From contig NZ_JASBTN010000001.1 in the NCBI RefSeq assembly GCF_030148435.1, positions 62,001 to 126,000 on the forward strand: a DNA stretch of 64,000 bases, read 5' to 3'. The notes under the pieces are model-generated. The model searched no databases, was not told the origin of the DNA, and saw only the letters and a program-made list of their open reading frames with translations. Source of the stretch: Aliiroseovarius sp. GTDB lineage: Bacteria > Pseudomonadota > Alphaproteobacteria > Rhodobacterales > Rhodobacteraceae. Below are positions 53,879 through 63,024 of this stretch, one piece after another (within the stretch, counting starts at the first letter, position 1; each line of letters starts with the position of its first letter). Both the position numbers and the translations under genes were made by a program.

Positions 53879-56625
53879 TGCTGGGCTACAATCTGTTGGT
53901 CCTGGTTTGCCTGCTTTACGTGGCCACGCTTTTCGTCGTGGCCTATGGCGCGGACAAGCGCGCGCGGGAGGGGCGCGACGGTGCGGCCTGGCTGCGCAGC
54001 CCCTGGGTTTATACCCTGTCACTGTCCGTCTATTGTACCGCCTGGACCTTTTATGGCGCGGTGGGCTACGCGGCGCGCAGCGGGTTGGAGTTCGTCACCA
54101 TCTACCTTGGCCCGACCTTGATCATGGTGGGCTGGTGGTGGCTTCTGCGCAAACTGGTGCGGATCGGACGGGCGCAACGTGTCACCTCGGTCGCCGACCT
54201 GATTTCCTCGCGCTATGGCAAGTCGAACCTGCTGGGTGTGATCGTCACCCTGCTGGCGGTCATTGGCACCACGCCCTATATCGCGCTGCAACTTCAATCT
54301 GTTACCCTGTCATTTGCAGTCTTTGCGGCCGAGCGCGGCTCCGGTACCGGTGGGGATCTGGTGGCCGAAGTGCCCGACCTCAACGCCACCGCGCTCTGGG
54401 TTGCGGCGGGGCTTGCGGTATTCACCGTGGCTTTCGGGACCCGCAATCTCGATGCCAACGAACGCCATCACGGTGTGGTCACGGCGATTGCGGTCGAAGC
54501 GGTGGTCAAGCTGATCGCCCTGCTGGCGGTTGGTATCTTCGTGGTTTGGGGCGTTGCCGGTGGCCCGGGTGAAATCGCACGCACGATCGACAGTTCCGCG
54601 ATCGCCGATTGGGAGCTCAAACCGGGCCGCTGGGTCAGCCTGACCTTCCTGTCCGCCGCCGCGTTCCTGACTCTGCCGCGCATGTTCCAGGTGTTGGTGG
54701 TCGAGAACGTGGACGAGCGCCAGCTCGCCACGGCCTCCTGGGCCTTCCCGGCCTATCTGTTCGCGATGAGCCTCTTTGTCGTGCCCATCGCCGTTGTCGG
54801 GCTGAACATCCTGCCCCAGGATGCCAACCCGGACCTTTTCGTGCTGACCGTCCCCCTGCATTTTGAGAAGGAAAGCCTGGCCATGCTGTCCTTCCTCGGC
54901 GGGTTCAGCTCGGCCACTTCGATGGTCATCGTGGCGGCCATTGCCCTGTCGACCATGGTGTCGAACCACATCGTCATGCCGATCTGGCTGTCCCTGCGCA
55001 GCGACGGGGCCTCGATGTCCGGCGACGTGCGCAACCTTCTGCTGGTCTCGCGGCGTCTGTCGATCGCCGGCGTGCTGCTGCTGGGCTATCTTTATTTCAG
55101 GGTCTCGGGCGGCGGTGCGGCGCTGGCATCCATCGGCCTGGTCTCCTTCGCCGGTGTGGCCCAGGTCCTGCCCGCGCTTTTGGGCGGTATCTTCTGGCGT
55201 GGTGCTTCGCGCAATGGGGCGGCGGTGGGGCTGGTTGGTGGCTTCGTCGTCTGGGTTTACGGTCTTTTCCTGCCCAGTTTCGGCCCCGACGGAATAATGT
55301 CGGCAGAGCTGCTCGCAAATGGCCCCTGGGGCATCGGCTGGCTGCGCCCGCAGGCGCTCTTCGGTCTCGACATCATGGATCCGCTGGTGCACGCGCTGTT
55401 CTGGTCCATGGTGGTCAACACGACCCTGTTTCTGACCGTCAGCCTGCTGAGCTTTCCCAATCCGCTGGAACGTCTGCAAGGTGCACAATTCGTCAACGTG
55501 TTCGAACATTCCGGCTCGGCGCGCGGCTGGACGCAAAGCCGGGCCCAGGCAGAAGACCTGATGATCATGGCTCAGCGCATCATGGGCCCGTCGGAGGCCC
55601 AGGCCCTGTTCGAGGAGCAGGCCGCCGCCCAGGGCAAGGAAGGCTTCCTGCCCGAACCTACCCCCGGGTTCATCGAGCTTCTGGAACGCGAGCTGTCAGG
55701 CTCGGTCGGCGCGGCCACGGCCCATGCGATGGTCGGCCAGATCGTCGGCGGTGCTTCGGTGTCGGTCAAGGACCTGATGGCCGTGGCGGATGAAACCGCG
55801 CAGATGCTGGAATACTCCTCGCGGCTCGAGGTGCAGTCCGAGGAACTGACCCGCACCGCCCGCCAGCTGTCCGAGGCGAATGACAAGCTGACCCAGCTGT
55901 CGATCCAGAAGGACGCCTTTCTGAGCCAGATCAGCCATGAACTGCGCACGCCGATGACTTCGATCCGTTCGTTCTCGGAACTTTTGCGCGATGGCGACAT
56001 GGACCCCGAGGCCAGCCGGCGTTTCAGCTCGATCATCCATGACGAGGCGCTGCGCCTGACCCGGCTGCTGGATGATCTCTTGGACCTCTCGGTGCTGGAA
56101 GCGGGCCACGTGACCCTGCACCCCCAGGCCGACAACCTGAGGGCGGTGCTGGACCGGGCCGTGGCAGCGACCACTTCGGTGGGCGAGGCCGCCGGGATCG
56201 AAATCCGGCGCAAGGGCATCTATGAGGATGTGCCGATCCACACCGACACGGACCGTCTGGCGCAGGTTTTCATCAACCTGATCGCGAATGCGATCAAGTA
56301 TTGCGATGCCGAACAGCCCCGGCTGAAGATCCTTGTCACCCATCGCGGCGATCGGCTGCATGTGGATTTCATCGACAATGGCTCGGGCATTCCCAAGCAG
56401 AGCCAGTCGGTGATCTTCGAGAAATTCTCGCGCCTGTCGGATCAGGCCAAGGCAGGAGGTGCCGGGCTGGGCCTGGCGATCTGCCGTGAGATCATGGACA
56501 AGCTGGGGGGCAAGGTTTCGTACCTGCCGGGGCAGGGCGGGGCGGCTTTCCGCGTGACCCTGCCGCGCGCGCCGCTGAGGGCGGGTGAACGCCAGTTGAG
56601 TGCCGCCGGTCTAAACCATTTGTAA
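53878..56625 (+). CDS. SLC5 (Na+/solute symporter)-STAC sensor histidine kinase
   Basis: A 915-residue membrane sensor. The N-terminal half (about 1-520) is a sodium/solute symporter domain with 12 or 13 helices (SVYCTAWTFYGAVGYAARSG, LGGFSSATSMVIVA). About residues 600-640 match a STAC linker (SGSVGAATAHAMVGQIV). A coiled coil leads to the DHp domain with His687 in SQISHELRTPM, followed by the ATPase domain: N box NLIANAIKY, DNGSGIPKQSQ, and GAGLGLAICREIM. This is the CbrA-like plan in which transport or binding of a solute controls the kinase. It is part of a gene set with a receiver, a small membrane protein and probably the XRE regulator. Confidence 0.93.
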   Translation: MLGYNLLVLVCLLYVATLFVVAYGADKRAREGRDGAAWLRSPWVYTLSLSVYCTAWTFYGAVGYAARSGLEFVTIYLGPTLIMVGWWWLLRKLVRIGRAQRVTSVADLISSRYGKSNLLGVIVTLLAVIGTTPYIALQLQSVTLSFAVFAAERGSGTGGDLVAEVPDLNATALWVAAGLAVFTVAFGTRNLDANERHHGVVTAIAVEAVVKLIALLAVGIFVVWGVAGGPGEIARTIDSSAIADWELKPGRWVSLTFLSAAAFLTLPRMFQVLVVENVDERQLATASWAFPAYLFAMSLFVVPIAVVGLNILPQDANPDLFVLTVPLHFEKESLAMLSFLGGFSSATSMVIVAAIALSTMVSNHIVMPIWLSLRSDGASMSGDVRNLLLVSRRLSIAGVLLLGYLYFRVSGGGAALASIGLVSFAGVAQVLPALLGGIFWRGASRNGAAVGLVGGFVVWVYGLFLPSFGPDGIMSAELLANGPWGIGWLRPQALFGLDIMDPLVHALFWSMVVNTTLFLTVSLLSFPNPLERLQGAQFVNVFEHSGSARGWTQSRAQAEDLMIMAQRIMGPSEAQALFEEQAAAQGKEGFLPEPTPGFIELLERELSGSVGAATAHAMVGQIVGGASVSVKDLMAVADETAQMLEYSSRLEVQSEELTRTARQLSEANDKLTQLSIQKDAFLSQISHELRTPMTSIRSFSELLRDGDMDPEASRRFSSIIHDEALRLTRLLDDLLDLSVLEAGHVTLHPQADNLRAVLDRAVAATTSVGEAAGIEIRRKGIYEDVPIHTDTDRLAQVFINLIANAIKYCDAEQPRLKILVTHRGDRLHVDFIDNGSGIPKQSQSVIFEKFSRLSDQAKAGGAGLGLAICREIMDKLGGKVSYLPGQGGAAFRVTLPRAPLRAGERQLSAAGLNHL

Positions 56626-56664
56626 ACCTTGTCCTGTCACATCTGGAGGGGATGAATAATCCGG

Positions 56665-57792
56665 GTGAGCAAAGGCATGCGTGACGATCTTGAGCTCAGC
56701 GCGATGCGCCGCAAAGCGGGGGCCGGGCGCCCTCCGCCCGAGATCGGGCGCGCGACCGCCGCCACTGCGCTGCGCGTGGCCGTCGCTCAGGCGGCCGAGG
56801 ATGTCGCGGCCCTGGTTGCCCTGGCTGCCGGGGTGCAGGAGGATCGTGTGGTGCGCGACAGTTTCATCCAGGCGCTTCCAGAACATGCGCTGCTGGCCCT
56901 GTGCGAAGGGGAAGGGGAACGGTACGGCATGGTCGTGATGGACCCCCAGACCCTGGCCGCCCTGATCGAAATCCAGACAACCGGCCGCGTCGTGCCGCAC
57001 AAGGCCGAGCCGCGCGCACCGACCCGCACAGACGCGATCCTGTCTGCCGATTTCATCAACCGGGTGCTGGAACTGTTTGCGGAACTCGCCGCCGAGGCCG
57101 CTCTGCCGGTCCTGCCCACCATCAAAGGGTTCCGCTATGTGCTGCCCCTTGAGGACGCCCGCGCGGTGGAAATGACGCTGGAAGATATTCCCTATCGCCA
57201 ATACACCCTGACCATGGACCTGGGCAGCGGGGCAAAGGAAGGGCAGCTACACCTGCTTTTCCCCTTTGACCCGCCCCGTCCTGCGGTCTCGGCCACGGCG
57301 AATATCGACGGGGGCACGGTTGGCGAAGCGGTGATGGAAGCCCATGCCGAGATTCACGCCGTTCTGCACCGTTTGGAATTGCCATTGACCGAGGTGGCCG
57401 ATCTGGTGCCCGGCGCGCTGGTCCCGGTTCCCCGCGCGGCCCTGTCCCGCGTGACCCTGGAGGGCATGACCGGGAAAGAGGTGTGCAAAGGGGGGCTTGG
57501 TCAGGTTGCCGGACACCGCGCCGTACGCCTCAGTGCCGAAGTGCCGGACAGTATCGCGGCGAAGGTCGGCGCGGACATGCCTGTGCCTCCCCCGCCCACT
57601 TTGCCGGGCGCGGCCACAAACGAACCGCCAGCCCCGCCCGCCATGCCTGTGGCAGGACTTTCTGACGTTCCGCCCGGACTGGGCGATCTGCCCGGAGAGG
57701 GCGCACCATCCCCACATGACGGTGAGAGGGAGCTTCCCCCGCTCGACGTTGCTCCCATCTCGATGAGTGACCTGCCTGAACCCGTGGGTTGA
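56665..57792 (+). CDS. FliM/FliN-like SpoA domain protein
   Basis: A 375-residue protein opening with MRRKAGAGRPPPEIG, as in the divergent FliM/FliN-family C-ring proteins of Rhodobacterales. A FliM-middle-like region (about 100-210, with RTDAILSADFINRVLELFAEL and RQYTLTMDLGSG) is followed by a SpoA-like domain (about 225-300, LHRLELPLTEVADLVPGALV) and a Pro-rich tail of about 75 residues. It would be a flagellar switch component or a moonlighting relative; no flagellar gene is adjacent. The start is uncertain: GTG 56665 or ATG 56677. Confidence 0.75.
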   Translation: MSKGMRDDLELSAMRRKAGAGRPPPEIGRATAATALRVAVAQAAEDVAALVALAAGVQEDRVVRDSFIQALPEHALLALCEGEGERYGMVVMDPQTLAALIEIQTTGRVVPHKAEPRAPTRTDAILSADFINRVLELFAELAAEAALPVLPTIKGFRYVLPLEDARAVEMTLEDIPYRQYTLTMDLGSGAKEGQLHLLFPFDPPRPAVSATANIDGGTVGEAVMEAHAEIHAVLHRLELPLTEVADLVPGALVPVPRAALSRVTLEGMTGKEVCKGGLGQVAGHRAVRLSAEVPDSIAAKVGADMPVPPPPTLPGAATNEPPAPPAMPVAGLSDVPPGLGDLPGEGAPSPHDGERELPPLDVAPISMSDLPEPVG

Positions 57793-57807
57793 ATCTCCAC
57801 GTTATGG

Positions 57808-57821
57808 TTGACCTGCATCAA
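57808..57821 (+). promoter_or_regulatory. FNR/FnrL-type box upstream of the DksA-like gene
   Basis: TTGAC-CTGC-ATCAA matches the FNR/CRP-family anaerobic consensus TTGAY-N4-RTCAA. The centre is about 60 bases before the ATG of the DksA-like gene, which fits a class II position relative to a transcription start near 57856. Confidence 0.7.
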
Positions 57822-57873
57822 GGCGACGCGCCAGAATTTTAAGCAAACTGTTGATGATTACAGGAGATTTGCA

Positions 57874-58200
57874 ATGATCGACGTGGGCAAATACCGCAAT
57901 GTCCTTGAGACACGTCTGGAAGAGCTGCAAGCTCTTTTACAGGAGATAGACAAGGAGCTGGACAGCCACCAGTCGAAGGACTGGGAGGAACTTGCGGTCG
58001 AGCGGGAAGGCGACGAGGTTTTGGAGCGCCGTGGAACGGACGCGCAGGCCGAGATTGCCAAGATCCGCGCAGCTCAGGCCCGCATGGCCGAGGACGAGTT
58101 CGGCTATTGTGTCGAGTGCGGTAATGAGATTGCCGAAGAGCGGCTGGAAGTGGTGCCCTACACCCCATTCTGTCGCGACTGTGCGGCCAAGCACGGCTAG
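57874..58200 (+). CDS. DksA/TraR-family C4 zinc-finger protein
   Basis: A 108-residue protein with an N-terminal coiled coil (about 5-70) and a zinc finger with four cysteines (Cys79, Cys82, Cys100, Cys103; YCVECGNEI and FCRDCAAKHG). It is shorter than DksA (151 in Escherichia coli) and lacks its exact DxxDxA tip motif in the coiled coil, so it is a short relative that may bind the RNA polymerase secondary channel with changed output. CAGGAGA precedes ATG 57874. An FNR-type box upstream suggests oxygen control. Confidence 0.9.
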   Translation: MIDVGKYRNVLETRLEELQALLQEIDKELDSHQSKDWEELAVEREGDEVLERRGTDAQAEIAKIRAAQARMAEDEFGYCVECGNEIAEERLEVVPYTPFCRDCAAKHG

Positions 58201-58223
58201 AAATGACGGAAGAGGAGGACCCA

Positions 58224-58436
58224 ATGGCATTCGAGGACATGAAAGCGGCGGTGGCGAGTATCCTGGACGAGATCGCCAAACGCCCCGAGGACCGGCATGT
58301 GTTGCAGGAACAGTTGCGCGAAAAGATTGCCGAGTTCGAATCGATGGGTCTGCCAGTACCCGAGGACTACCTGCGCCTGATCGACGAACTGGACGATGAT
58401 GACGCCGACGACCTGTTTGACAACATGCCGGTCTGA
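58224..58436 (+). CDS. Small conserved acidic hypothetical protein
   Basis: A 70-residue soluble protein, mostly helical, ending in an Asp-rich stretch (LIDELDDDDADDLFDNMPV). I recognise no named domain. AGGAGG lies four bases before ATG 58224, which I prefer to the ATG at 58203. It starts 23 bases after the DksA-like gene and probably shares its mRNA and its FNR-type control. A strong terminator follows. Confidence 0.75.
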   Translation: MAFEDMKAAVASILDEIAKRPEDRHVLQEQLREKIAEFESMGLPVPEDYLRLIDELDDDDADDLFDNMPV

Positions 58437-58457
58437 ACCCATGACCACGCCCGCTTG

Positions 58458-58484
58458 AACGCCCGCCTTTGCCGCGGGCGTTTT
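58458..58484 (+). terminator. Terminator of the DksA-like operon
   Basis: AACGCCCGC (58458-58466) and GCGGGCGTT (58474-58482) pair with a seven-base loop, followed by TT. Confidence 0.85.
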
Positions 58485-58540
58485 CATGTTTGCCTCCGGC
58501 GCACGGGCACTTAAATTGCGTCCAGCATCGAGGAGGGGAC

Positions 58541-60637
58541 ATGAACGAGCACGTCACATATGAGGTTCAGGACAGCGTTGCTGTGCTGACCATTGCGCAT
58601 CCACCTGTAAACGCACTATCTTTCTCCGTTCGAAGCGGGTTGCTGGACGCTGTGGAACGGGCCGATTCAGACCCGACCGTGCGGTCGATATTGATTCGGG
58701 CAGAGGGACGTACCTTTCCTGCCGGTGCCGATGTGCGCGAATTTGGCAAACCCCGTGCCAAGCCGATCCTCTCCACCGTCGTCGCCCGGATCGAGGCCTG
58801 TTCGAAACCGGTCGTCGCGGCTGTCCAGGGCACCGCGTTGGGCGGCGGGTTCGAGATTGCCCTGGGTGCGCATTACCGCCTGGCCGATCGAAAGGCGCGC
58901 TTTGGCCTGCCGGAAGTGGGGTTGGGTGTGTTGCCCGGAGGCGGCGGGACCCAGCGGGTGCCGCGCCTGACCGGTGCCGGGTCGGCGCTGGACCTGATGC
59001 TGTCGGGCAAGCTGATCTCTGCCGAGAAGGCCAGTGACCTGGGGCTGGTTGACGCGCTGGTGGATGGGGACGTGGCGGCGGCAGGTTTCGCCTTTGCCCG
59101 TGACCTTGCCCAAAATGGAGCCAAACCGCGCCCAACCTGCGAACGGCGCGAAGGTTTTGCTGACGCTGCCGCCTACACCGCCGCCATCACTGCGCGCCGC
59201 GCCGAGGTCGCCAAGTCACCGCTCGACGCACCGGGAAAGATCGTCGACTGCGTCGAGGCGGCGATGCTGCTGCCTTTCGAGGCCGGCATCGCGATGGAAC
59301 GCGCGGCCTTCGATGACTGCGAGAACTCGGATGGCGCCCGGGCATTGCGCCACGCGTTCTTCGCCGAACGCCGTGCAGCAAAGGTGCCCGAACTCGATGG
59401 CGCCACCCTGCGTGAGGTGAACACAATCGGCGTGGTTGGCGCCGGCACCATGGGGGCCGGCATCGCCGTGGCCTGCCTGGATGCAGGCTTCCCGGTCACG
59501 CTGGTGGAACGCGATGACGAGGGACTGATGCGCGGGGTCGAGAAGATCGACGCCATCTACGAGCGCTCTCTTGTCAAGGGGCGCATCGACGCGGCGACGC
59601 GGGACGCGCGCATGGAGCTTCTGTCAGGCAGCACACGGATGGAGGATCTGGGGCGCGTCGATCTGGTGATCGAAGCGGTTTTCGAAGAGACATCCGTCAA
59701 GGTGGGCGTTTTTGCCCAGCTCGACCAGGTGATGAAACCGGGCGCAATCCTGGCTACAAATACCTCCTACCTGGACATCAACGCCTTGGCCGATACAATC
59801 TCGAGGCCTGAGGACGTGGTGGGATATCACTTCTTTTCTCCGGCCAACATCATGAAATTGCTGGAAATCGTGGTGGCGGACAAAACCGACCTGAATGTGG
59901 TTGCCACGGGTTTTGCTCTGGCCAGGAAGCTGCGCAAGGTGCCGGTGCGGGCCGGTGTCACCGATGGGTTCATCGGCAATCGCATTCTGGCGGCCTATCG
60001 CCTGGCGGCGGATTTCATGCTGGAGGACGGGGCAACGCCGACGCAGATCGACGCTGCCATGCGTGCATATGGGTTCCCGGTCGGCCCATACCAGGTGCTG
60101 GATATTGCCGGGCTCGACATCAGCTGGGCGCGCCGCAAGCGATTGGCGGAGACACGCGATCCGGCGCATCGCTACGTGACGATTGGTGACACGCTGTGCG
60201 CGCGCGGCTGGTTCGGTCAGAAAGCCGGGCGGGGCTATTATCTTTATGAAGCGGGCGGCCGGGTCGGGCGCGAGGACCCCGAGGTGTTGCGGATCATTTC
60301 CGAGGCGCGGGCGGCCAAGGGGATCACCCCGCGCGCCTTTACTGCGGAAGAAATCCAGGCCCGCTGTCTGGGCGCCATGGCCAACGAAGGCGCGAGACTG
60401 CTGGAGGAGGGCGTGGCGCTACGCCCCTCGGATATTGATGTGGTGCTGTTCTTTGGCTACGGCTTCCCGCGCTGGCGTGGCGGGCCGATGATGGCCGCCG
60501 ATCTGCGCGGGTTGCTGACGGTCGAGAACGAGCTGAAGTCCTGGGTGGAGGAAGCACCCGAGTTCTGGACCCCGGCGCCGCTGTGGGATGAGCTGATCAA
60601 GAACGGACGCCATTTTGCGGACATGAACGAGGATTAG
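58541..60637 (+). CDS. Bifunctional enoyl-CoA hydratase / 3-hydroxyacyl-CoA dehydrogenase
   Basis: A 698-residue multifunctional beta-oxidation enzyme. Residues about 1-185 are the crotonase domain (QGTALGGGFEIALGAH oxyanion loop; catalytic Glu in FGLPEVGLGVLPGGGG). From about 295 comes the NAD-binding domain (VVGAGTMGAGIAVACLD), then the C-terminal dehydrogenase domains (VGYHFFSPANIMKLLEIV, DGFIGNRILAAYR). This is the peroxisomal-type arrangement. AGGAGGGG precedes ATG 58541. It is separate from the fadJ-fadA pair on the other strand, so it may serve a different acid. Confidence 0.93.
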   Translation: MNEHVTYEVQDSVAVLTIAHPPVNALSFSVRSGLLDAVERADSDPTVRSILIRAEGRTFPAGADVREFGKPRAKPILSTVVARIEACSKPVVAAVQGTALGGGFEIALGAHYRLADRKARFGLPEVGLGVLPGGGGTQRVPRLTGAGSALDLMLSGKLISAEKASDLGLVDALVDGDVAAAGFAFARDLAQNGAKPRPTCERREGFADAAAYTAAITARRAEVAKSPLDAPGKIVDCVEAAMLLPFEAGIAMERAAFDDCENSDGARALRHAFFAERRAAKVPELDGATLREVNTIGVVGAGTMGAGIAVACLDAGFPVTLVERDDEGLMRGVEKIDAIYERSLVKGRIDAATRDARMELLSGSTRMEDLGRVDLVIEAVFEETSVKVGVFAQLDQVMKPGAILATNTSYLDINALADTISRPEDVVGYHFFSPANIMKLLEIVVADKTDLNVVATGFALARKLRKVPVRAGVTDGFIGNRILAAYRLAADFMLEDGATPTQIDAAMRAYGFPVGPYQVLDIAGLDISWARRKRLAETRDPAHRYVTIGDTLCARGWFGQKAGRGYYLYEAGGRVGREDPEVLRIISEARAAKGITPRAFTAEEIQARCLGAMANEGARLLEEGVALRPSDIDVVLFFGYGFPRWRGGPMMAADLRGLLTVENELKSWVEEAPEFWTPAPLWDELIKNGRHFADMNED

Positions 60638-60776
60638 GTGGGTTCGCCTCTCGTTCATTTCCTGACAGGAAGGTAACGGATCTTCCGTGGAGAGCCTTGG
60701 CTGGGTTGGATAAAACCACGCGATTTCGAAGGGCTTTCCCGGGCTCTGCTTCTAGATTGCTATCTTCCCCCCAAAA

Positions 60777-60803
60777 AAACGCCCGCCGGTCCGGCGGGCG
60801 TTT
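60777..60803. terminator. Bidirectional terminator between convergent beta-oxidation genes
   Basis: AAACGCCCGCCGG and CCGGCGGGCGTTT form a near-perfect stem. On the minus strand seven Ts follow; on the plus strand it is followed by TTTCC then TTTTTT. It can end transcripts from both sides. Confidence 0.88.
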
Positions 60804-60819
60804 CCTTTTTTCTTCTGTC

Positions 60820-63009
60820 TCAAGCTGCAAAGCGGCTGTAGAACCCGTCGCCCTTGGCGGCCATGTCGCGCAGGGTCTCGGGCGTGGTGAACCTGGTGCC
60901 GAACTTTTCGGTCAACCCATCGCAGATTTCGACTGCCTTTTCGGCGCCGATCATATCGAGCCAGGACAGCGGCCCACCTGACCAGGGGGCAAAGCCCCAG
61001 CCGAGGATCGCGCCAACGTCTCCCTCGCGGATGTCCATCAGAACGCCTTCTTCCTTGGCGCGCACGGCCTCCAGTACCTGGGCCATCATCAGACGGTGCT
61101 GAACTTCGGTCACGCCGGGCTGATCTGCGGCCTGCGGGTATTTTTCGCCCAGACCTTCCCAGAGATGGCTGCGCTTGCCCTTGTCGTCATAGTCGTAGAA
61201 GCCCGCGTTTGCTTTGCGGCCCAGGCGGCCTTCGTCCGCCATCCAGAAAACGACCTCGTCCACCGCGCTGTCGGGGTAGGCATCGCCCATCGCCGCGCGG
61301 GTGGCCTTGGCGATCTTGACGCCCAGGTCGATCGAAGTCTCGTCGACCAGCTGCAGCGGCCCGACCGGGAAACCCAGAAGGCGCGCAGCCCCTTCGACCA
61401 GCGCAGGCGCAACGCCCTCGCCGACCATGCGGATCCCTTCGTTGATGTAAGGAATGATGCAGCGGTTGGCGTAGAAGAAGCGCGCGTCATTGACGACGAT
61501 CGGCGTCTTGCGAATCTGGCGCACATAGTCCAGCGCCTTTGCCACCGCCCAGTCTCCGGTTTCCCGGCCCTTGATGATCTCGACCAGCATCATCTTTTCG
61601 ACCGGCGAGAAGAAGTGGATGCCGATGAACTGCTCCGCCCGGACGGAAGCCCTGGCAAGTTCGGTGATCGGCAGGGTCGAGGTGTTGGTGGCAAAGATGC
61701 AGTCCTCACCCACCACGGCCTCGACTTTCCGGGTCATCTCGGCCTTGACGTCCGGGTCTTCGAACACCGCTTCGACAATCAGGTCGCAGCCCTTCAGCGC
61801 ATCAAGATCAGTGGTGGCGGTGATGAGGTTCAAAAGCGCCTCTTTCTTCTCCGCCGTGGCCTTCTTGCGGGCGATGCCCTTGTCCATGTAGGCCGCCGAA
61901 TAGGCCTTGCCCTTGTCGGCGGCCTCCTGGTTCTGGTCGATCAGCACGACCTCGATCCCGGCCCTGGCAGACACCAGCGCGATGCCCGCGCCCATCATGC
62001 CCGCGCCGAGCACGCCGACTTTCTTCACGCTCTGATCCGGAACATCGGCGGGCCGTACGGCACCTTTTTCCAGCGCCTGCTTGTTGATGAAGAGGGACCG
62101 GATCATGGCGGCGGAGGACGGGTTCATCAGCACGTTGACGAACCAGCGGCATTCCACACGCAGCGCGTCATCAAAGGGCAGCATCGCGCCTTCATAGACG
62201 GCGGCCAGCAGCGCCTTGGCGGCAGGGTAGACACCGTTGGTCTTGCCATGGATCATCGCGGCCGCACCAACGAAGGTCTGGAATCCGGCCGGGTGATAGG
62301 GCGCACCGCCGGGCATCTTGAAGCCCTTGGCGTCCCAGGGTTTGACGATGTCGGCGTCGGTCGCGTTCAGGACCCATGCCTTGGCGCGGGCCTGCAGTTC
62401 ATCCGCCGGTACGACCTCGTCGATCAGACCGGCGGCCCTGGCCTTGTCGGGGCTGACGGTCTTGCCTTCCAGCAGGAAGGGCGCGGCGGCCATGGCGCCT
62501 ATCTTGCGCACGAGGCGCGTGGTGCCACCGGCGCCGGGGAAAATGCCGACCATGATCTCGGGCAGGCCGATCTTGGCCTTCGGATTGTCGGCGGCAATGA
62601 TACGGTGACAGGCCAGCGGGATTTCCAGACCGATGCCCAAGGCGATGCCGGGCAGGGCGGCGATGACCGGCTTTCCGCCTTTCAAGGTCTTGGGGTCCAT
62701 GCCGGCGCGCTCGATCTTGCGCAGGGCCTTGTGCATCGACATGATCCCGTCGAACAGACCCTGCGCCGGGGTGTCGCCCGCGCTTTCCTTCATTTTCGCG
62801 ATGACATTCAGGTCCATGCCGCCGGCGAAGTCCCTCTTGGCGGAGGTGATGATCACGCCCTTCACGGCCTCGTCGGACAGGGCGGTGTCGATATGGGCAT
62901 CGAGCTCGTGCATGCCCTCCATCGACAGCACGTTCATGGATTTGCCGGGCAGGTCCCAGCAGATGGTCGCGACGCCATCGGCGTCAACGGAATAGTTGAA
63001 ATCAGCCAT
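60820..63009 (-). CDS. fadJ: Fatty-acid oxidation multifunctional protein (FadB/FadJ type)
   Basis: A 729-residue enzyme with enoyl-CoA hydratase (about 1-190; IGLPEIMVGIFPGAGGT catalytic loop) and 3-hydroxyacyl-CoA dehydrogenase (about 330-700; VGVLGAGMMGAGIALVSARAG for NAD, FIGIHFFSPVEKMMLVEII). It converts trans-2-enoyl-CoA to 3-ketoacyl-CoA. fadA lies upstream on the same strand, 15 bp away, so the two form the usual thiolase-plus-MFE pair. The symbol is by family; it could equally be called fadB. AAGGAAGG precedes ATG 63009. Confidence 0.93.
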   Translation of the reverse strand: MADFNYSVDADGVATICWDLPGKSMNVLSMEGMHELDAHIDTALSDEAVKGVIITSAKRDFAGGMDLNVIAKMKESAGDTPAQGLFDGIMSMHKALRKIERAGMDPKTLKGGKPVIAALPGIALGIGLEIPLACHRIIAADNPKAKIGLPEIMVGIFPGAGGTTRLVRKIGAMAAAPFLLEGKTVSPDKARAAGLIDEVVPADELQARAKAWVLNATDADIVKPWDAKGFKMPGGAPYHPAGFQTFVGAAAMIHGKTNGVYPAAKALLAAVYEGAMLPFDDALRVECRWFVNVLMNPSSAAMIRSLFINKQALEKGAVRPADVPDQSVKKVGVLGAGMMGAGIALVSARAGIEVVLIDQNQEAADKGKAYSAAYMDKGIARKKATAEKKEALLNLITATTDLDALKGCDLIVEAVFEDPDVKAEMTRKVEAVVGEDCIFATNTSTLPITELARASVRAEQFIGIHFFSPVEKMMLVEIIKGRETGDWAVAKALDYVRQIRKTPIVVNDARFFYANRCIIPYINEGIRMVGEGVAPALVEGAARLLGFPVGPLQLVDETSIDLGVKIAKATRAAMGDAYPDSAVDEVVFWMADEGRLGRKANAGFYDYDDKGKRSHLWEGLGEKYPQAADQPGVTEVQHRLMMAQVLEAVRAKEEGVLMDIREGDVGAILGWGFAPWSGGPLSWLDMIGAEKAVEICDGLTEKFGTRFTTPETLRDMAAKGDGFYSRFAA

Positions 63010-63024
63010 TGTAACGTCCCTTCC

